Shown here: positions 16,184 through 24,417 of the stretch, piece after piece
Layout of the letters: each line of letters starts with the position of its first letter
How positions within the stretch are numbered: the stretch's first letter is position 1
From: an uncultured Bacteroidales bacterium
GTDB lineage: Bacteria; Bacteroidota; Bacteroidia; Bacteroidales; Bacteroidaceae
Length of the DNA: 32,176 nt
Assembly (NCBI GenBank): GCA_902766625.1
Contig: CACXEH010000095.1
Coordinates: forward strand, 1 to 32,176
Direction of reading: 5' to 3'
Made by a program: the position numbers and the translations under genes
The notes under the pieces: model-generated
Databases searched by the model: none
Seen by the model: the letters and a program-made list of their open reading frames with translations, nothing else
What the model was told of the DNA's origin: nothing

Positions 16184-16816
16184 ATGAAACAGATTGCTTA
16201 TATTTTCGTTGCTGTTTTCATGTTGACGGCATGTGCAAAAACGACATATATTCCTTTCTACAAGAGTCAGATTAACTTGACAAAAGATAATAGAACTAAT
16301 TCCGTTGAAGACTCAACGAGGAAAGTTACAATCGAATCGCCTGACAAGAAATGGATGGTAACTGTCATACACGATGAGGTTGATAAATCAATTGATATGT
16401 ATAAGTTAGGTGTAAGGATCCTTTTCAAAAATAATTCCGACGAAGATTTGTTTGTTGGAGATATGTTACAAGGGTTATCATATTATCATATACCTGCACG
16501 GTCTAATATTACAATACCTTTTAAAAATCCTGACAACATTCAATTCCGGATAGCCAATGCATATCCTTTTGATAAAGAGCAGAAACCTCTTGAGGTGGCG
16601 TATGTTTCAGTTTCAGCGTTAAGTTTTGTAGTAAAAAAATCAGTGGTATTTGAGAATGACGAATACTGGGCTTTTGTGACATATAATCCTAAATATAGTG
16701 TGTTAGATCCAAATTATTATAAAAAATTTTATGTCGTAATCAATAAAGATACTTATGAACGAAAGATGATGGATTCAGAAGAATTTGCGATGTTCAAGAA
16801 AAGGAATAAAAAGTAG
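16184..16816 (+). CDS. Lipoprotein of unknown function
   Basis: Protein of 210 residues with a lipobox ending LTAC (Cys17), so it is likely lipidated and attached to a membrane facing the periplasm or outside. The body, with KVTIESPDKKWMVTVIHDE and a beta-rich middle, matches no family I know. A longer frame from 16100 overlaps the upstream gene, but the signal peptide fixes the start at 16184. AT-rich like its neighbours and 4 bases from the next gene. Confidence 0.78.
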   Translation: MKQIAYIFVAVFMLTACAKTTYIPFYKSQINLTKDNRTNSVEDSTRKVTIESPDKKWMVTVIHDEVDKSIDMYKLGVRILFKNNSDEDLFVGDMLQGLSYYHIPARSNITIPFKNPDNIQFRIANAYPFDKEQKPLEVAYVSVSALSFVVKKSVVFENDEYWAFVTYNPKYSVLDPNYYKKFYVVINKDTYERKMMDSEEFAMFKKRNKK

Positions 16817-16820
16817 AAAG

Positions 16821-17216
16821 ATGAAACGTATATTAACACTGGTTATTATTGCAATATTATTTTCAGCGTGTAAACAATCACAAGAAAATACAAATCTTCC
16901 AAAAGATGTTCAGATAAAGGAAGATGTGAGATTTAAGTTGTTCCCGACAGAAAATATGTGGACATTCCTGAAACTGGATACGCAGAGTGGTAAAATATGG
17001 CAAGTGCAATATTCTGTAGGCAACGATTATAGGGGAGAGGTAGATCTAAATGTCAATTCCTTGGTAACAGGTGATTCTCTAAAAAATGGAAGATTTACAT
17101 TATACCCGACAAAAAATTTTTATAACTTTGTATTGCTTGACCAGTATAACGGAAAGATGTGGCAGGTGCAATGGTCTATGGAAAATGAGCATAGGCTGAT
17201 AACTCCTATCAATTAA
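16821..17216 (+). CDS. Small lipoprotein with two WQVQ-type repeats
   Basis: Protein of 131 residues with lipobox LFSAC (Cys17). Two copies of a 29-residue repeat follow, at residues 37-65 and 91-119, with the pattern R-F-x-L-(F/Y)-P-T-x-N-(M/F)-(W/Y)-x-F-x-x-L-D-x-x-x-G-K-(I/M)-W-Q-V-Q. Such repeats occur in other Bacteroidales proteins, and might form small beta sheets. Function is unknown. The start at 16821 follows the preceding stop by 4 bases. Confidence 0.78.
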   Translation: MKRILTLVIIAILFSACKQSQENTNLPKDVQIKEDVRFKLFPTENMWTFLKLDTQSGKIWQVQYSVGNDYRGEVDLNVNSLVTGDSLKNGRFTLYPTKNFYNFVLLDQYNGKMWQVQWSMENEHRLITPIN

Positions 17217-17255
17217 TGTTTGATGTGTCAGGAAGAATACAAAGTATAAATAATT

Positions 17256-17723
17256 ATGGAACAGAGAACATCTCCTCAGCCTCTTCAGTTTACACAGGCT
17301 TTTAATTTGGCGACCAGTCGTATATTTCAGATTGACGGACGCTCCCGTCGGTCCGAGTTTTGGTGGATGATGCTTCTGGTCTGTGGTGCCAGCATTATCC
17401 TTACTCCTTTAGCGGGACTCGTCTTGGAATTATTGACAATACCTTTGAAGGTACGCCGACTGCATGATATAGGTAAAAGCGGATGGTGGTTAGGCGGATA
17501 TGTAATTTTATTTTTTGTTGCAATTGCATCATATACATTTTCCTTTATTATTCAAGAACAAAGAGATGTCTATATGTTTGCGGACAATATGATGTATTTT
17601 TTTATACTGCTGATAGTACTATATAAAATAGGATTGATTGTTCTGTATTGTTTGGATAGTGTGCCTTATGAGAATCAATATGGACCGTCTCCCAAGTATC
17701 AGGCAGAAGATGATTTGTTGTAG
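17256..17723 (+). CDS. DUF805 family inner membrane protein
   Basis: Protein of 155 residues. DUF805 hallmarks are visible: FQIDGRSRRSEFWW before the first membrane helix, and VRRLHDIGKSGWW before the next. Three to four membrane helices are likely. The family has no established function. The TAG stop is followed in the same frame by 19 sense codons (ending HMDEMNQEE) and then TAA at 17781-17783, so the protein may once have been longer. Confidence 0.88.
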   Translation: MEQRTSPQPLQFTQAFNLATSRIFQIDGRSRRSEFWWMMLLVCGASIILTPLAGLVLELLTIPLKVRRLHDIGKSGWWLGGYVILFFVAIASYTFSFIIQEQRDVYMFADNMMYFFILLIVLYKIGLIVLYCLDSVPYENQYGPSPKYQAEDDLL

Positions 17724-17803
17724 CTGAAAGATGCAATGGAATTATTTTCTGAGCATATGGATGAAATGAATCAAGAAGAATAATTTTTTTAGGAGATTAT
17801 GAT

Positions 17804-18001
17804 ATGTTTGGGTTACATGGTCAGGAAATCATAGTGCTGTTACTGCTGCTGGCATCGCCGTTGGCATTTGTCGGCATTGCTTATTATTGCCGCTATAAGA
17901 AAAATTATATGCCTGTGCAATCGTTATCAATAGGATGTATGGGAACAATCGTATTTGTGCTTCTGTTGTTCTTGTTGGGCGGTGCCCTAATGGTGAAATG
18001 A
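17804..18001 (+). CDS. Small two-helix membrane protein
   Basis: Protein of 65 residues with two hydrophobic segments (about residues 8-26 and 45-63) and a short basic loop (CRYKKNY) between them. AGGAG lies 12 bases upstream of the ATG, a better ribosome-binding site than most genes here have. It is last of the AT-rich cluster. Function unknown. Confidence 0.6.
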   Translation: MFGLHGQEIIVLLLLLASPLAFVGIAYYCRYKKNYMPVQSLSIGCMGTIVFVLLLFLLGGALMVK

Positions 18002-18058
18002 GCCATTAACTGATATGGCATAGTTTGATACAGCTTGACGGTTTTGACTAATAAACAC

Positions 18059-18094
18059 TCAGCCCTCGCATTTTGAATGTTTTCCGAGGGCTGA
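18059..18094. terminator. Hairpin between convergent genes, possibly a two-way terminator
   Basis: Perfect 10-pair GC-rich stem (TCAGCCCTCG opposite CGAGGGCTGA) with a 16-base loop, in the 163-base gap between two converging genes. T-rich but short tails on both sides (ATGTTT and GTGTTTATT). Confidence 0.6.
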
Positions 18095-18164
18095 ATGTTT
18101 CTGCGGTCCTTGCGGCAGTTGCAAGATGAAGGCCTAGCGGTTGCCGGGCATCAGTGTACAGAGG

Positions 18165-19019
18165 TTATTTTCTGATTCTTTCTTTTTCGACGGTCAGTTG
18201 TACTTTGCCGACATTGACTCCGCTCTTGCCTGAATGTAACACGGGGGTAGGTTTGCCTTCCTTGTTTTTCAGGTATGTAAGTTCCTTGAGGTAGGTGTGG
18301 CTGTGTCCGCCTAAGACGAGATCAATGCCGGAGGTGTTGGCTATGAGATAGTTGTCGTTGGGCGGGGTGATAGTGTTGATTCCCAAGTGAGACAGGCAGA
18401 TGACAAGATCGCATTTCTTCTCTTTGCGCAACAGGTTTACCATGTCTTGTGCGGCTGTCGCAGGGTCAACGAAGCGGATGTTCTCACATTTGCTGCTTTG
18501 CACCAGTCCTTCCAGTTTTGCACCGAGACCGAAGATGCCTATCTTCAGGCCATAACGCTTGATGATGACGTAGGGCTTGACGCAATCCTCCAGTGGAGTG
18601 CCGGTAGTGATGTAGTTGGCGCATACCACCGGGCATTTGAGCTTCTTGAAGATGCGTGCCATATTGTCCAGACCGAAGTCAAACTCATGGTTGCCGATGG
18701 CAACGGCATCATATTTCATGCTGTTGAACATTTCTACTTCGACATCGCCTTTAAACATATTATAATAAGGTGTGCCCTGGCAGAAATCTCCGCAGTCAAG
18801 GAGCAGTGTGTTTTTGTCTTTGGCCCGCTCGCTCTGGATAATGCCGGCGCGACGGGCTGCGCCGCCTCTGTCGGCATATTTGTCTTTGGAGGATGCCGGT
18901 ATGGGCTCTATGCGGCTGTGGGTGTCGCTGGTGTGGAGGATGTTGACGGTGATTTTGCGCGCATCGGCGGGCAAGAGCCATACAAGGGACAGGATGATTA
19001 TGGTGATGTTCTTTTTCAT
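18165..19019 (-). CDS. Exported metallophosphatase, N-terminal half of a split 5'-nucleotidase
   Basis: Protein of 284 residues with a signal peptide (about residues 1-20). It is only the calcineurin-like metallophosphatase domain of the UshA/5'-nucleotidase family: HTSDTHSR, DCGDFCQGTPYYNMF, GNHEFDFG and GGHSHTY supply the two-metal site. The substrate-binding C-terminal domain is encoded by the gene directly upstream, with which it overlaps by four bases (ATGA). Together they probably release phosphate and nucleosides from nucleotides in the periplasm, which would feed the divergent nucleoside transporter. Confidence 0.9.
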   Translation of the reverse strand: MKKNITIIILSLVWLLPADARKITVNILHTSDTHSRIEPIPASSKDKYADRGGAARRAGIIQSERAKDKNTLLLDCGDFCQGTPYYNMFKGDVEVEMFNSMKYDAVAIGNHEFDFGLDNMARIFKKLKCPVVCANYITTGTPLEDCVKPYVIIKRYGLKIGIFGLGAKLEGLVQSSKCENIRFVDPATAAQDMVNLLRKEKKCDLVICLSHLGINTITPPNDNYLIANTSGIDLVLGGHSHTYLKELTYLKNKEGKPTPVLHSGKSGVNVGKVQLTVEKERIRK

Positions 19020-19789
19020 TCTGCTACGACTTTAACACGGTTATCACATTTGCTGTCAATGCTCTTTCCCAGAGCGGCTTGCTCTTTGACATAATCCATA
19101 AAGACGTCGCGCAGCAGGGCGTCGGGCAGGTCCTGCCGGCGGACAGCTTTTTTGAATGAGCCCATGCCGTCGTTACCTTCAGCGAGATAGTCTATTGTGC
19201 CGATGGTGTATTCAGCCTTGGGGTCCACGGGCTTGCCGTTTATGGTGCAGCTTTTGAGTTTGCCTTTCTTGGTGATGACTAACTGTGCTCCGCTGATGCC
19301 TTCGCCGCCGCGGAAAGCCATTTCCTCAAAGAGGTGTCGGACATCCTCCCCTTTAAGCGTAAGGATGATGACAGTGTTTTCAAAGGGAAATATCTCATAA
19401 ATGTTGCCGACAGTGATGACACCTTCAGTCAGAGTGGTGCGCAGACCTCCAAGGTTGATAACGCCCATGTCGACCGGTTTGCCAAGATACTTTGAGGTGA
19501 CGCTCTTAAGCATGTCGGCAGTCAGATTGGACAGCGGACTCTCGGGTTGGAAAACCTTGAGTGTCGTTGCAGCCTTACCGATAGGCTGATTCATAATCTG
19601 TTCAATCTGTGACTTATAAGTATTAATACATAAAGCAATGCTTTGGTCTGCTCTTGCGTCCCATGTGGCATCGACGGGTATCAGACGGCCTTGCGAATTG
19701 GTGACGCTGGCGCGATAGCTGCCACAGGAAATCAATACCATGGCGGCAGCAACAGACAATAAAGAGTGAGTAATAAAACGGAGATTCAT
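19016..19789 (-). CDS. 5'-nucleotidase C-terminal domain lipoprotein
   Basis: Protein of 257 residues with a lipobox LISC (Cys22). The rest corresponds to the 5'-nucleotidase C-terminal domain: PLSNLTADMLKS, VDMGVINLGGLRTTLTEG, GNIYEIFPFENTVIILTLKG and YTIGTIDYLAEGNDGMGSF. This domain binds the base and sugar of the substrate. In most bacteria it follows the metallophosphatase domain in one chain; here it is a separate, first-transcribed gene and is lipid-anchored. Promoter box at 19806-19813. Confidence 0.9.
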   Translation of the reverse strand: MNLRFITHSLLSVAAAMVLISCGSYRASVTNSQGRLIPVDATWDARADQSIALCINTYKSQIEQIMNQPIGKAATTLKVFQPESPLSNLTADMLKSVTSKYLGKPVDMGVINLGGLRTTLTEGVITVGNIYEIFPFENTVIILTLKGEDVRHLFEEMAFRGGEGISGAQLVITKKGKLKSCTINGKPVDPKAEYTIGTIDYLAEGNDGMGSFKKAVRRQDLPDALLRDVFMDYVKEQAALGKSIDSKCDNRVKVVAE

Positions 19790-19805
19790 TAAAAAATATT
19801 TTATG

Positions 19806-19813
19806 CAAAATTA
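19806..19813 (-). promoter_or_regulatory. -7 promoter box of the 5'-nucleotidase pair (TAATTTTG)
   Basis: Full TAnnTTTG match 17 bases upstream of the ATG at 19789. CTTG lies 21 bases further upstream (19835-19838), near the expected -33 position. It faces away from the transporter promoter. Confidence 0.55.
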
Positions 19814-19848
19814 GGACAAAAAATCTGTACAATACAAGATTTTATTGT

Positions 19849-19856
19849 TATTTTCG
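19849..19856 (+). promoter_or_regulatory. Possible -7 box of the nucleoside transporter gene (TATTTTCG)
   Basis: One mismatch to TAnnTTTG (TTCG for TTTG), 24 bases upstream of the ATG at 19881. Confidence 0.35.
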
Positions 19857-19880
19857 CATAATCAAAAAAAACAAAATGAC

Positions 19881-21128
19881 ATGAATATTAAGATACGCCT
19901 GATTTTGATGAACTTCCTCCAGTTTGCGGTATGGGGTGCGTACCTGACATCAATGGGTACGTTTCTTGCCACGGCTGGTTTTGGTTCGATAATCGGTTGG
20001 TTTTATGCTATTCAAGGCATAGTCTCCATTTTTATGCCCGCACTGATTGGCATCGTTGCCGACCGCTGGATACCTGCGCAACGTTTGCTGGGAATATGCC
20101 ACCTGATAGCCGGTGCGCTGATGGTCATGGCTGGAATTTATGGTAATGCGGAGAATATAGATATCACCGTGTTGTTTGCGCTTTATGCATTCAGCGTGGC
20201 ATTCTTTATGCCGACTCTGGCATTGTCAAACAGCGTTGCTTTCAATGCACTGACAAAGTGCGGACTTGACACCATCAAGGACTTTCCGCCTATCAGGATA
20301 TTCGGTACCATCGGCTTTATCTGCACTATGTGGGTTGTGGACCTGTGCGGTTTTCAGGCTTCGGGCAATCAGTTTATTGTCAGCGGTGCGTTGAGTATAG
20401 TGCTTGCCCTGTATGCCCAGACCCTGCCGGCATGTCCTGTAAAAGAGAAAAACGCCGGAGGAAACTCCTCCTTGGCGCAGGCATTGGGGCTGGACGCCTT
20501 CAAGCTGTTTAAGGACTACAGAATGGCGATATTCTTCATATTCTCAATGCTCCTGGGCATAAGTCTGCAGATAACCAACGGCTACGCCAATCCGTTTATT
20601 ACATCCTTTGGCCGGTTACCGGAATATGCTGATACTTTCGGGGCTCAGCATGCCAACATCCTGATTTCCCTAAGTCAGATCAGCGAGACATGCTGCATAC
20701 TGCTCATTCCGTTCTTCCTGGGACGCTTTGGCATCAAGAAGGTGATGATGATTGCCATGTTCGCATGGGTGCTGCGCTTTGGCCTGTTTGGTGCGGGCAA
20801 TCCTGGTCCGGGTGTGTGGATGTTTATCCTCTCCTGTGTCGTATATGGCGTGGCATTTGACTTCTTTAATGTCTCAGGCGCGTTGTATGTTGACAAAAAT
20901 ACAGACGGCGGCATACGCTCCTCGGCGCAGGGGTTGTTCATGGTAATGACTAACGGACTTGGTGCGACGATAGGTACACTGTCTGCCCAGGCCATTGTAA
21001 ACCACTATGTGTACAATGTTCCACCAATGGAGCAATTGGCAGGTTGGCGCACGTGCTGGTATATATTTGCCGCCTACGCATTGGTTGTCTTGGTGTTGTT
21101 CACAATATGTTTCAAGAATCAGAAATAA
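19881..21128 (+). CDS. MFS transporter, NupG-like nucleoside:H+ symporter family
   Basis: Protein of 415 residues with twelve likely membrane helices. The opening IRLILMNFLQFAVWGAYLTSMG, GIVADRWIPAQRLLG and FNVSGALYVDKNTDGGIRSSAQG match the nucleoside H+ symporter (NupG/XapB) group. The gene is divergent from a periplasmic 5'-nucleotidase pair, which fits uptake of the nucleosides that the pair would release. Specificity is inferred from family and context. A longer frame from a TTG at 19845 runs through the promoter region and is rejected. Confidence 0.85.
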   Translation: MNIKIRLILMNFLQFAVWGAYLTSMGTFLATAGFGSIIGWFYAIQGIVSIFMPALIGIVADRWIPAQRLLGICHLIAGALMVMAGIYGNAENIDITVLFALYAFSVAFFMPTLALSNSVAFNALTKCGLDTIKDFPPIRIFGTIGFICTMWVVDLCGFQASGNQFIVSGALSIVLALYAQTLPACPVKEKNAGGNSSLAQALGLDAFKLFKDYRMAIFFIFSMLLGISLQITNGYANPFITSFGRLPEYADTFGAQHANILISLSQISETCCILLIPFFLGRFGIKKVMMIAMFAWVLRFGLFGAGNPGPGVWMFILSCVVYGVAFDFFNVSGALYVDKNTDGGIRSSAQGLFMVMTNGLGATIGTLSAQAIVNHYVYNVPPMEQLAGWRTCWYIFAAYALVVLVLFTICFKNQK

Positions 21129-21143
21129 AAGCTACGATTGACT

Positions 21144-21689
21144 ATGATTGAAACAAATCAGGAATTCAGGCAAGTCTTGGACATGTGCCGTGACTTGTTT
21201 AATAAGAAACTGCATGACTATGGTGCAGCATGGAGGATATTAAGAATCCCCTCTGTCACCGACCAGATATTTATCAAGGCTAAGCGCATACGATCCATCA
21301 ATGAGAAAGGAGAGTCACAGATAGCTGAAGGAAGTTCGGCGGAGTTTATAGGCATAGTAAATTATGGTATTATCGGTCTGATACAATTAGCGCTCAAGCC
21401 GTCCATAAAAGCAGATATCTCCAATGAGGAAGCATTGGCGCTGTATGACAAATATGCCAATGAGACCTATGAACTGATGATAAAGAAAAACCATGATTAC
21501 GACGAGGCATGGCGCAGTATGCGTGTAAGTTCATACACAGACTTAATCCTCATGAAAATCTATCGCACGAAACAAATAGAGGAACTGCACGGCAAGACAA
21601 TGGTCTCGGAAGGTATCGGTGCGAATTATCAGGACATGGTAAACTACTCTATATTTGCTTTGATAAAACTTGAAATTGAAAAAGAATAG
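21144..21689 (+). CDS. DUF1599-family protein with an internal duplication
   Basis: Protein of 181 residues made of two similar halves. Both carry (H)DY-x-x-AW, then R-(I/V)-x-S-x-T-D, K-x-x-R and a late VNY segment: about residues 16-84 and 107-180 (HDYGAAW at 24-30, HDYDEAW at 117-123). The family is also called nucleotide modification associated domain 1; its biochemical role is not established. It starts 15 bases after the transporter and its end overlaps the next frame by up to 20 bases, so it looks operonic with both. Cytosolic. Confidence 0.85.
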   Translation: MIETNQEFRQVLDMCRDLFNKKLHDYGAAWRILRIPSVTDQIFIKAKRIRSINEKGESQIAEGSSAEFIGIVNYGIIGLIQLALKPSIKADISNEEALALYDKYANETYELMIKKNHDYDEAWRSMRVSSYTDLILMKIYRTKQIEELHGKTMVSEGIGANYQDMVNYSIFALIKLEIEKE

Positions 21690-23712
21690 TGAGCAAATCC
21701 GGAATAAGAGGCAGGTGGGTTATTGGTTAATCCGCCTTTCTTTATCTGTGACATTTCTTGCGTCAAGCATACTCAAAGCCATAGACCCAAGAGGCACGGC
21801 TTATAAGATAGCAGATTATTTGGATGCGTTCCACTTGTCAGCAATAGCACCGAGTGAGGAAATGCGCTTGTTGCTGTCTGTTGGTTTGTGCTTTATGGAA
21901 TTCGTCCTGGGCATATATCTGCTTTTCGGCATCCGTCGTCGGTTTACCTCCATTGCAGGGTTAGTGCTGACGGGATTCTTTGCCCTCCTGACACTGTATA
22001 TATGGATATATGACCCCGTCAGTGACTGCGGTTGTTTCGGCGATGCGATAGTCCTGACGAATACGCAAACGTTTATCAAAGGCATACTGCTCTTCGTGCT
22101 TGCGTTGCTGTATTACAAAACCAAATACAAGACAAGGAGTCTCTTTCCCGAAGGGTGGCACTGGTTCGTTTCATTGTATTCAATGGCATTTATTATCATA
22201 TTCTCTTTTATCTCCATATGCTTCCTGCCGATGATAGACTTCCGTCCTTATCGGGTCGGCGTGAACATCCCCAAGGCGATGGAAATCCCGGATGACGCGG
22301 AACCGTCGGTATACGAAAATACGTTTATTCTACGCAAGAATGGCAAAGAACAGAAATTCACTTTAGAGAATTATCCTGACAGCACATGGACATTTGTGCG
22401 TACGGAGAGGAAACTTATTAAACAAGGATACAAACCTCTTATCATGGACTTTGCCGTTGCTGATACGACGGGAAACGATGTGACGGACGCAATATTGAAT
22501 GAAGAAAAATACAGTTTTCTCCTTATCTCGTCTAATCTAAAAAATGCCGACAACGGGCATTTGGGCGAGATAAACAGCATCATAGATTATTGTTATGATC
22601 ACGGCTACGTCTTTGAGGCTTTGACCGCATCTCCCCAAGAGGATATACGCCAGTGGCAGAATTATACTGGGGCGAGATATCCTATATATCAGGCAGATGC
22701 AACCATGCTTAACACAATGATTCGCTCCAATCCCGGCCTAATATTGTTGAAAGGTGGCACGATATTGGCAAAATGGAGTCATAACAACCTTCCTCAAGTG
22801 AGCGAGAATACAAACGCAGCATCATTGAGGCAGGGTAATGAAAAAATCGTTTATCAACTGCTGAAAATCATTTTGTATTACGTTATTCCACTATTATTTA
22901 TTACCTTTGTAGTCAATATCAAGAAACGTGATAAAACCAATATAAAAAACAAAAATAAAATGAGAAAGAAAATTGTAGCAGGCAACTGGAAAATGAATAA
23001 AAACCTGCAAGAAGGCGTTGCTTTGGCAATAGAACTGACAGAAGTAGTGAAGAACCCTAATTGCGGTGTTGTGATATGCACTCCGTTTATTCATTTGGCA
23101 AGTGTTGCTGAAGTGATTAAAGGCTCTGCTATTGAGCTTGGTGCAGAGAACTGCGCAGATAAAGCATCAGGCGCATATACAGGTGAAGTTTCCGCTGAGA
23201 TGGTTAAATCCACGGGCGCACAGTATGTTATTCTTGGCCATTCAGAGCGTCGTCAATATTATAACGAGACTCCTGAGATTCTGAAAGAGAAGGTGCAACT
23301 GGCATTGGCTAATGGCCTTAAAGTTATCTTCTGTATTGGTGAGACTCTTGAGGAGCGTGAGGCTAACAAGCAGAATGAGGTCGTTAAGGCTGAGTTGGCG
23401 GGTTCTGTATACAACCTGACAGCTGAAGAGTTTAAGAATATTGTCATTGCTTATGAGCCAATCTGGGCTATCGGCACAGGCAAGACAGCTACAGCAGAGC
23501 AGGCTGAGGAAATACACGCTTATATCCGTTCAACAATCGCTGAAGTATATGGCGCAGAGGTTGCAGAGAACACTACGATACTTTATGGCGGTTCTTGCAA
23601 AGCAAGCAACGCTCCAGAATTGTTTGCTAAGCCTGACATTGACGGAGGTCTTATCGGTGGCGCTTCTTTGAAGGCTCCAGACTTCAAAGGCATTATTGAT
23701 GCTTGGAATTAA
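21670..23712 (+). CDS. DoxX-family membrane protein fused in frame to triosephosphate isomerase
   Basis: One uninterrupted frame of 680 codons. Residues 1-190 contain a DoxX-like bundle of about five membrane helices ([22 protein letters not shown]). Residues 190-395 form a soluble, thioredoxin-like-sized part, followed by one more helix (about 398-418). A lysine-rich linker ([13 protein letters not shown]) leads without a stop into a complete 250-residue TPI (431-680). The basic linker suggests that the TPI part faces the cytosol. The start is a TTG at 21670 or 21676 (both overlap the DUF1599 stop); no ATG is available. Homologues I know have these as two genes, so I think this is a lost stop codon or a real fusion. 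Confidence 0.7.
   Translation: MKLKKNSEQIRNKRQVGYWLIRLSLSVTFLASSILKAIDPRGTAYKIADYLDAFHLSAIAPSEEMRLLLSVGLCFMEFVLGIYLLFGIRRRFTSIAGLVLTGFFALLTLYIWIYDPVSDCGCFGDAIVLTNTQTFIKGILLFVLALLYYKTKYKTRSLFPEGWHWFVSLYSMAFIIIFSFISICFLPMIDFRPYRVGVNIPKAMEIPDDAEPSVYENTFILRKNGKEQKFTLENYPDSTWTFVRTERKLIKQGYKPLIMDFAVADTTGNDVTDAILNEEKYSFLLISSNLKNADNGHLGEINSIIDYCYDHGYVFEALTASPQEDIRQWQNYTGARYPIYQADATMLNTMIRSNPGLILLKGGTILAKWSHNNLPQVSENTNAASLRQGNEKIVYQLLKIILYYVIPLLFITFVVNIKKRDKTNIKNKNKMRKKIVAGNWKMNKNLQEGVALAIELTEVVKNPNCGVVICTPFIHLASVAEVIKGSAIELGAENCADKASGAYTGEVSAEMVKSTGAQYVILGHSERRQYYNETPEILKEKVQLALANGLKVIFCIGETLEEREANKQNEVVKAELAGSVYNLTAEEFKNIVIAYEPIWAIGTGKTATAEQAEEIHAYIRSTIAEVYGAEVAENTTILYGGSCKASNAPELFAKPDIDGGLIGGASLKAPDFKGIIDAWN
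22902..22909 (+). promoter_or_regulatory. Internal -7 promoter box ahead of tpiA (TACCTTTG)
   Basis: Full TAnnTTTG match inside the 3' end of the doxX coding part, 50 bases upstream of the TPI ATG. The expected A-rich Bacteroidetes leader follows it. TTTG occurs at 22872-22875, but 26 bases away, wider than usual. It suggests that TPI is also made alone. Confidence 0.5.
22960..23712 (+). CDS. tpiA: Triosephosphate isomerase, internal start within the fused frame
   Basis: From ATG 22960 the frame gives a 250-residue TPI, normal length. It interconverts dihydroxyacetone phosphate and glyceraldehyde 3-phosphate. All key motifs are present: GNWKMN (Lys11 of this product), ILGHSERR (catalytic His), [14 protein letters not shown] (catalytic Glu) and the phosphate-binding [10 protein letters not shown] promoter box 50 bases upstream and an A-rich leader support this as the main product, with the longer fused form possible. 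It ends at a strong terminator. Confidence 0.85.
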   Translation: MRKKIVAGNWKMNKNLQEGVALAIELTEVVKNPNCGVVICTPFIHLASVAEVIKGSAIELGAENCADKASGAYTGEVSAEMVKSTGAQYVILGHSERRQYYNETPEILKEKVQLALANGLKVIFCIGETLEEREANKQNEVVKAELAGSVYNLTAEEFKNIVIAYEPIWAIGTGKTATAEQAEEIHAYIRSTIAEVYGAEVAENTTILYGGSCKASNAPELFAKPDIDGGLIGGASLKAPDFKGIIDAWN

Positions 23713-23728
23713 CAGGTAGTCAGATATG

Positions 23729-23776
23729 ACAGATAGGGAGAGTTGCCATGTGCAATTTTCTCTATCTGTTTTAATT
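23729..23776 (+). terminator. Strong Rho-independent terminator after tpiA
   Basis: Eighteen-pair stem (23729-23746 with 23752-23769, three G-U pairs) and a 5-base loop, followed by TTTAATT. It starts 17 bases after the tpiA stop and separates it from the SPOR gene. Confidence 0.85.
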
Positions 23777-23799
23777 ACACACCATAAAATATTAGAGAA

Positions 23800-24414
23800 A
23801 TGAAGATACTGATATGCGCTTTTGGTATTTTGTTTTCGGCTGTTTCTATGTCTTCTGCACAGACACTCACGGACAAACTTCAGAAGACAACATCAGGCGA
23901 AGGTAGTGTAATTATTTATCAACATCCGGAAATAGAGGCGCTGCTTAACGGTACGGCATACCCTCCTAAGGCCGTAAAGCCCATTGCTGATACCAAACCA
24001 ACACGAACAGAGCAGAAGACTGCGCACAAGAAATCAGGCTCAGAGAATACCAATAATTCATTAACGGCCGACAATATTGTAAGTGTTAATGATAAAAACG
24101 GTGGTACGACTCCTGATCAATATGGAAAGAAAATGTATAAACGTAGTATTACGGTAAATGGTTACCGTATTCGTTTATATTCTGGAGACAACTCGAGAGC
24201 TGCACGCCAGAAAGCCTATTCCATCGGTTATTTGTTCAAATCAAGTTACTTGAATATTCCCGTATATACGCATTTTGTCTCTCCGCACTGGAATTGTACA
24301 GTGGGTAATTTCAAAACTTACGAGGAAGCACAGAAACTGCTGAGCGAGTTAAGGGAATCTGGACAATTTAACGGTGCCATTATAGTTAAGTCAAAAATTC
24401 AGGTCGCACAATAA
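23800..24414 (+). CDS. Exported SPOR-domain protein
   Basis: Protein of 204 residues with a signal peptide (cleavage near SSAQ, residue 20). A low-complexity middle (about residues 60-110) leads to a C-terminal SPOR domain: YRIRLYSGDNSRAARQKAYS, then HWNCTVGNFKTYEEAQKLLSELR. SPOR domains bind denuded glycan strands of peptidoglycan, often at division sites. The gene is 3 bases upstream of folE and probably co-transcribed with it. This pairing is one I associate with Bacteroidales, without known functional reason. Confidence 0.85.
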   Translation: MKILICAFGILFSAVSMSSAQTLTDKLQKTTSGEGSVIIYQHPEIEALLNGTAYPPKAVKPIADTKPTRTEQKTAHKKSGSENTNNSLTADNIVSVNDKNGGTTPDQYGKKMYKRSITVNGYRIRLYSGDNSRAARQKAYSIGYLFKSSYLNIPVYTHFVSPHWNCTVGNFKTYEEAQKLLSELRESGQFNGAIIVKSKIQVAQ

Positions 24415-24417
24415 GTT

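Noticed and set aside
17736..17783. Separate 15-codon gene after DUF805
   Set aside because: It is in frame with DUF805 and lacks its own promoter; better seen as a former C-terminal tail.
18387..19094. Plus-strand frame opposite the 5'-nucleotidase genes
   Set aside because: Antisense shadow; no domain or start context.
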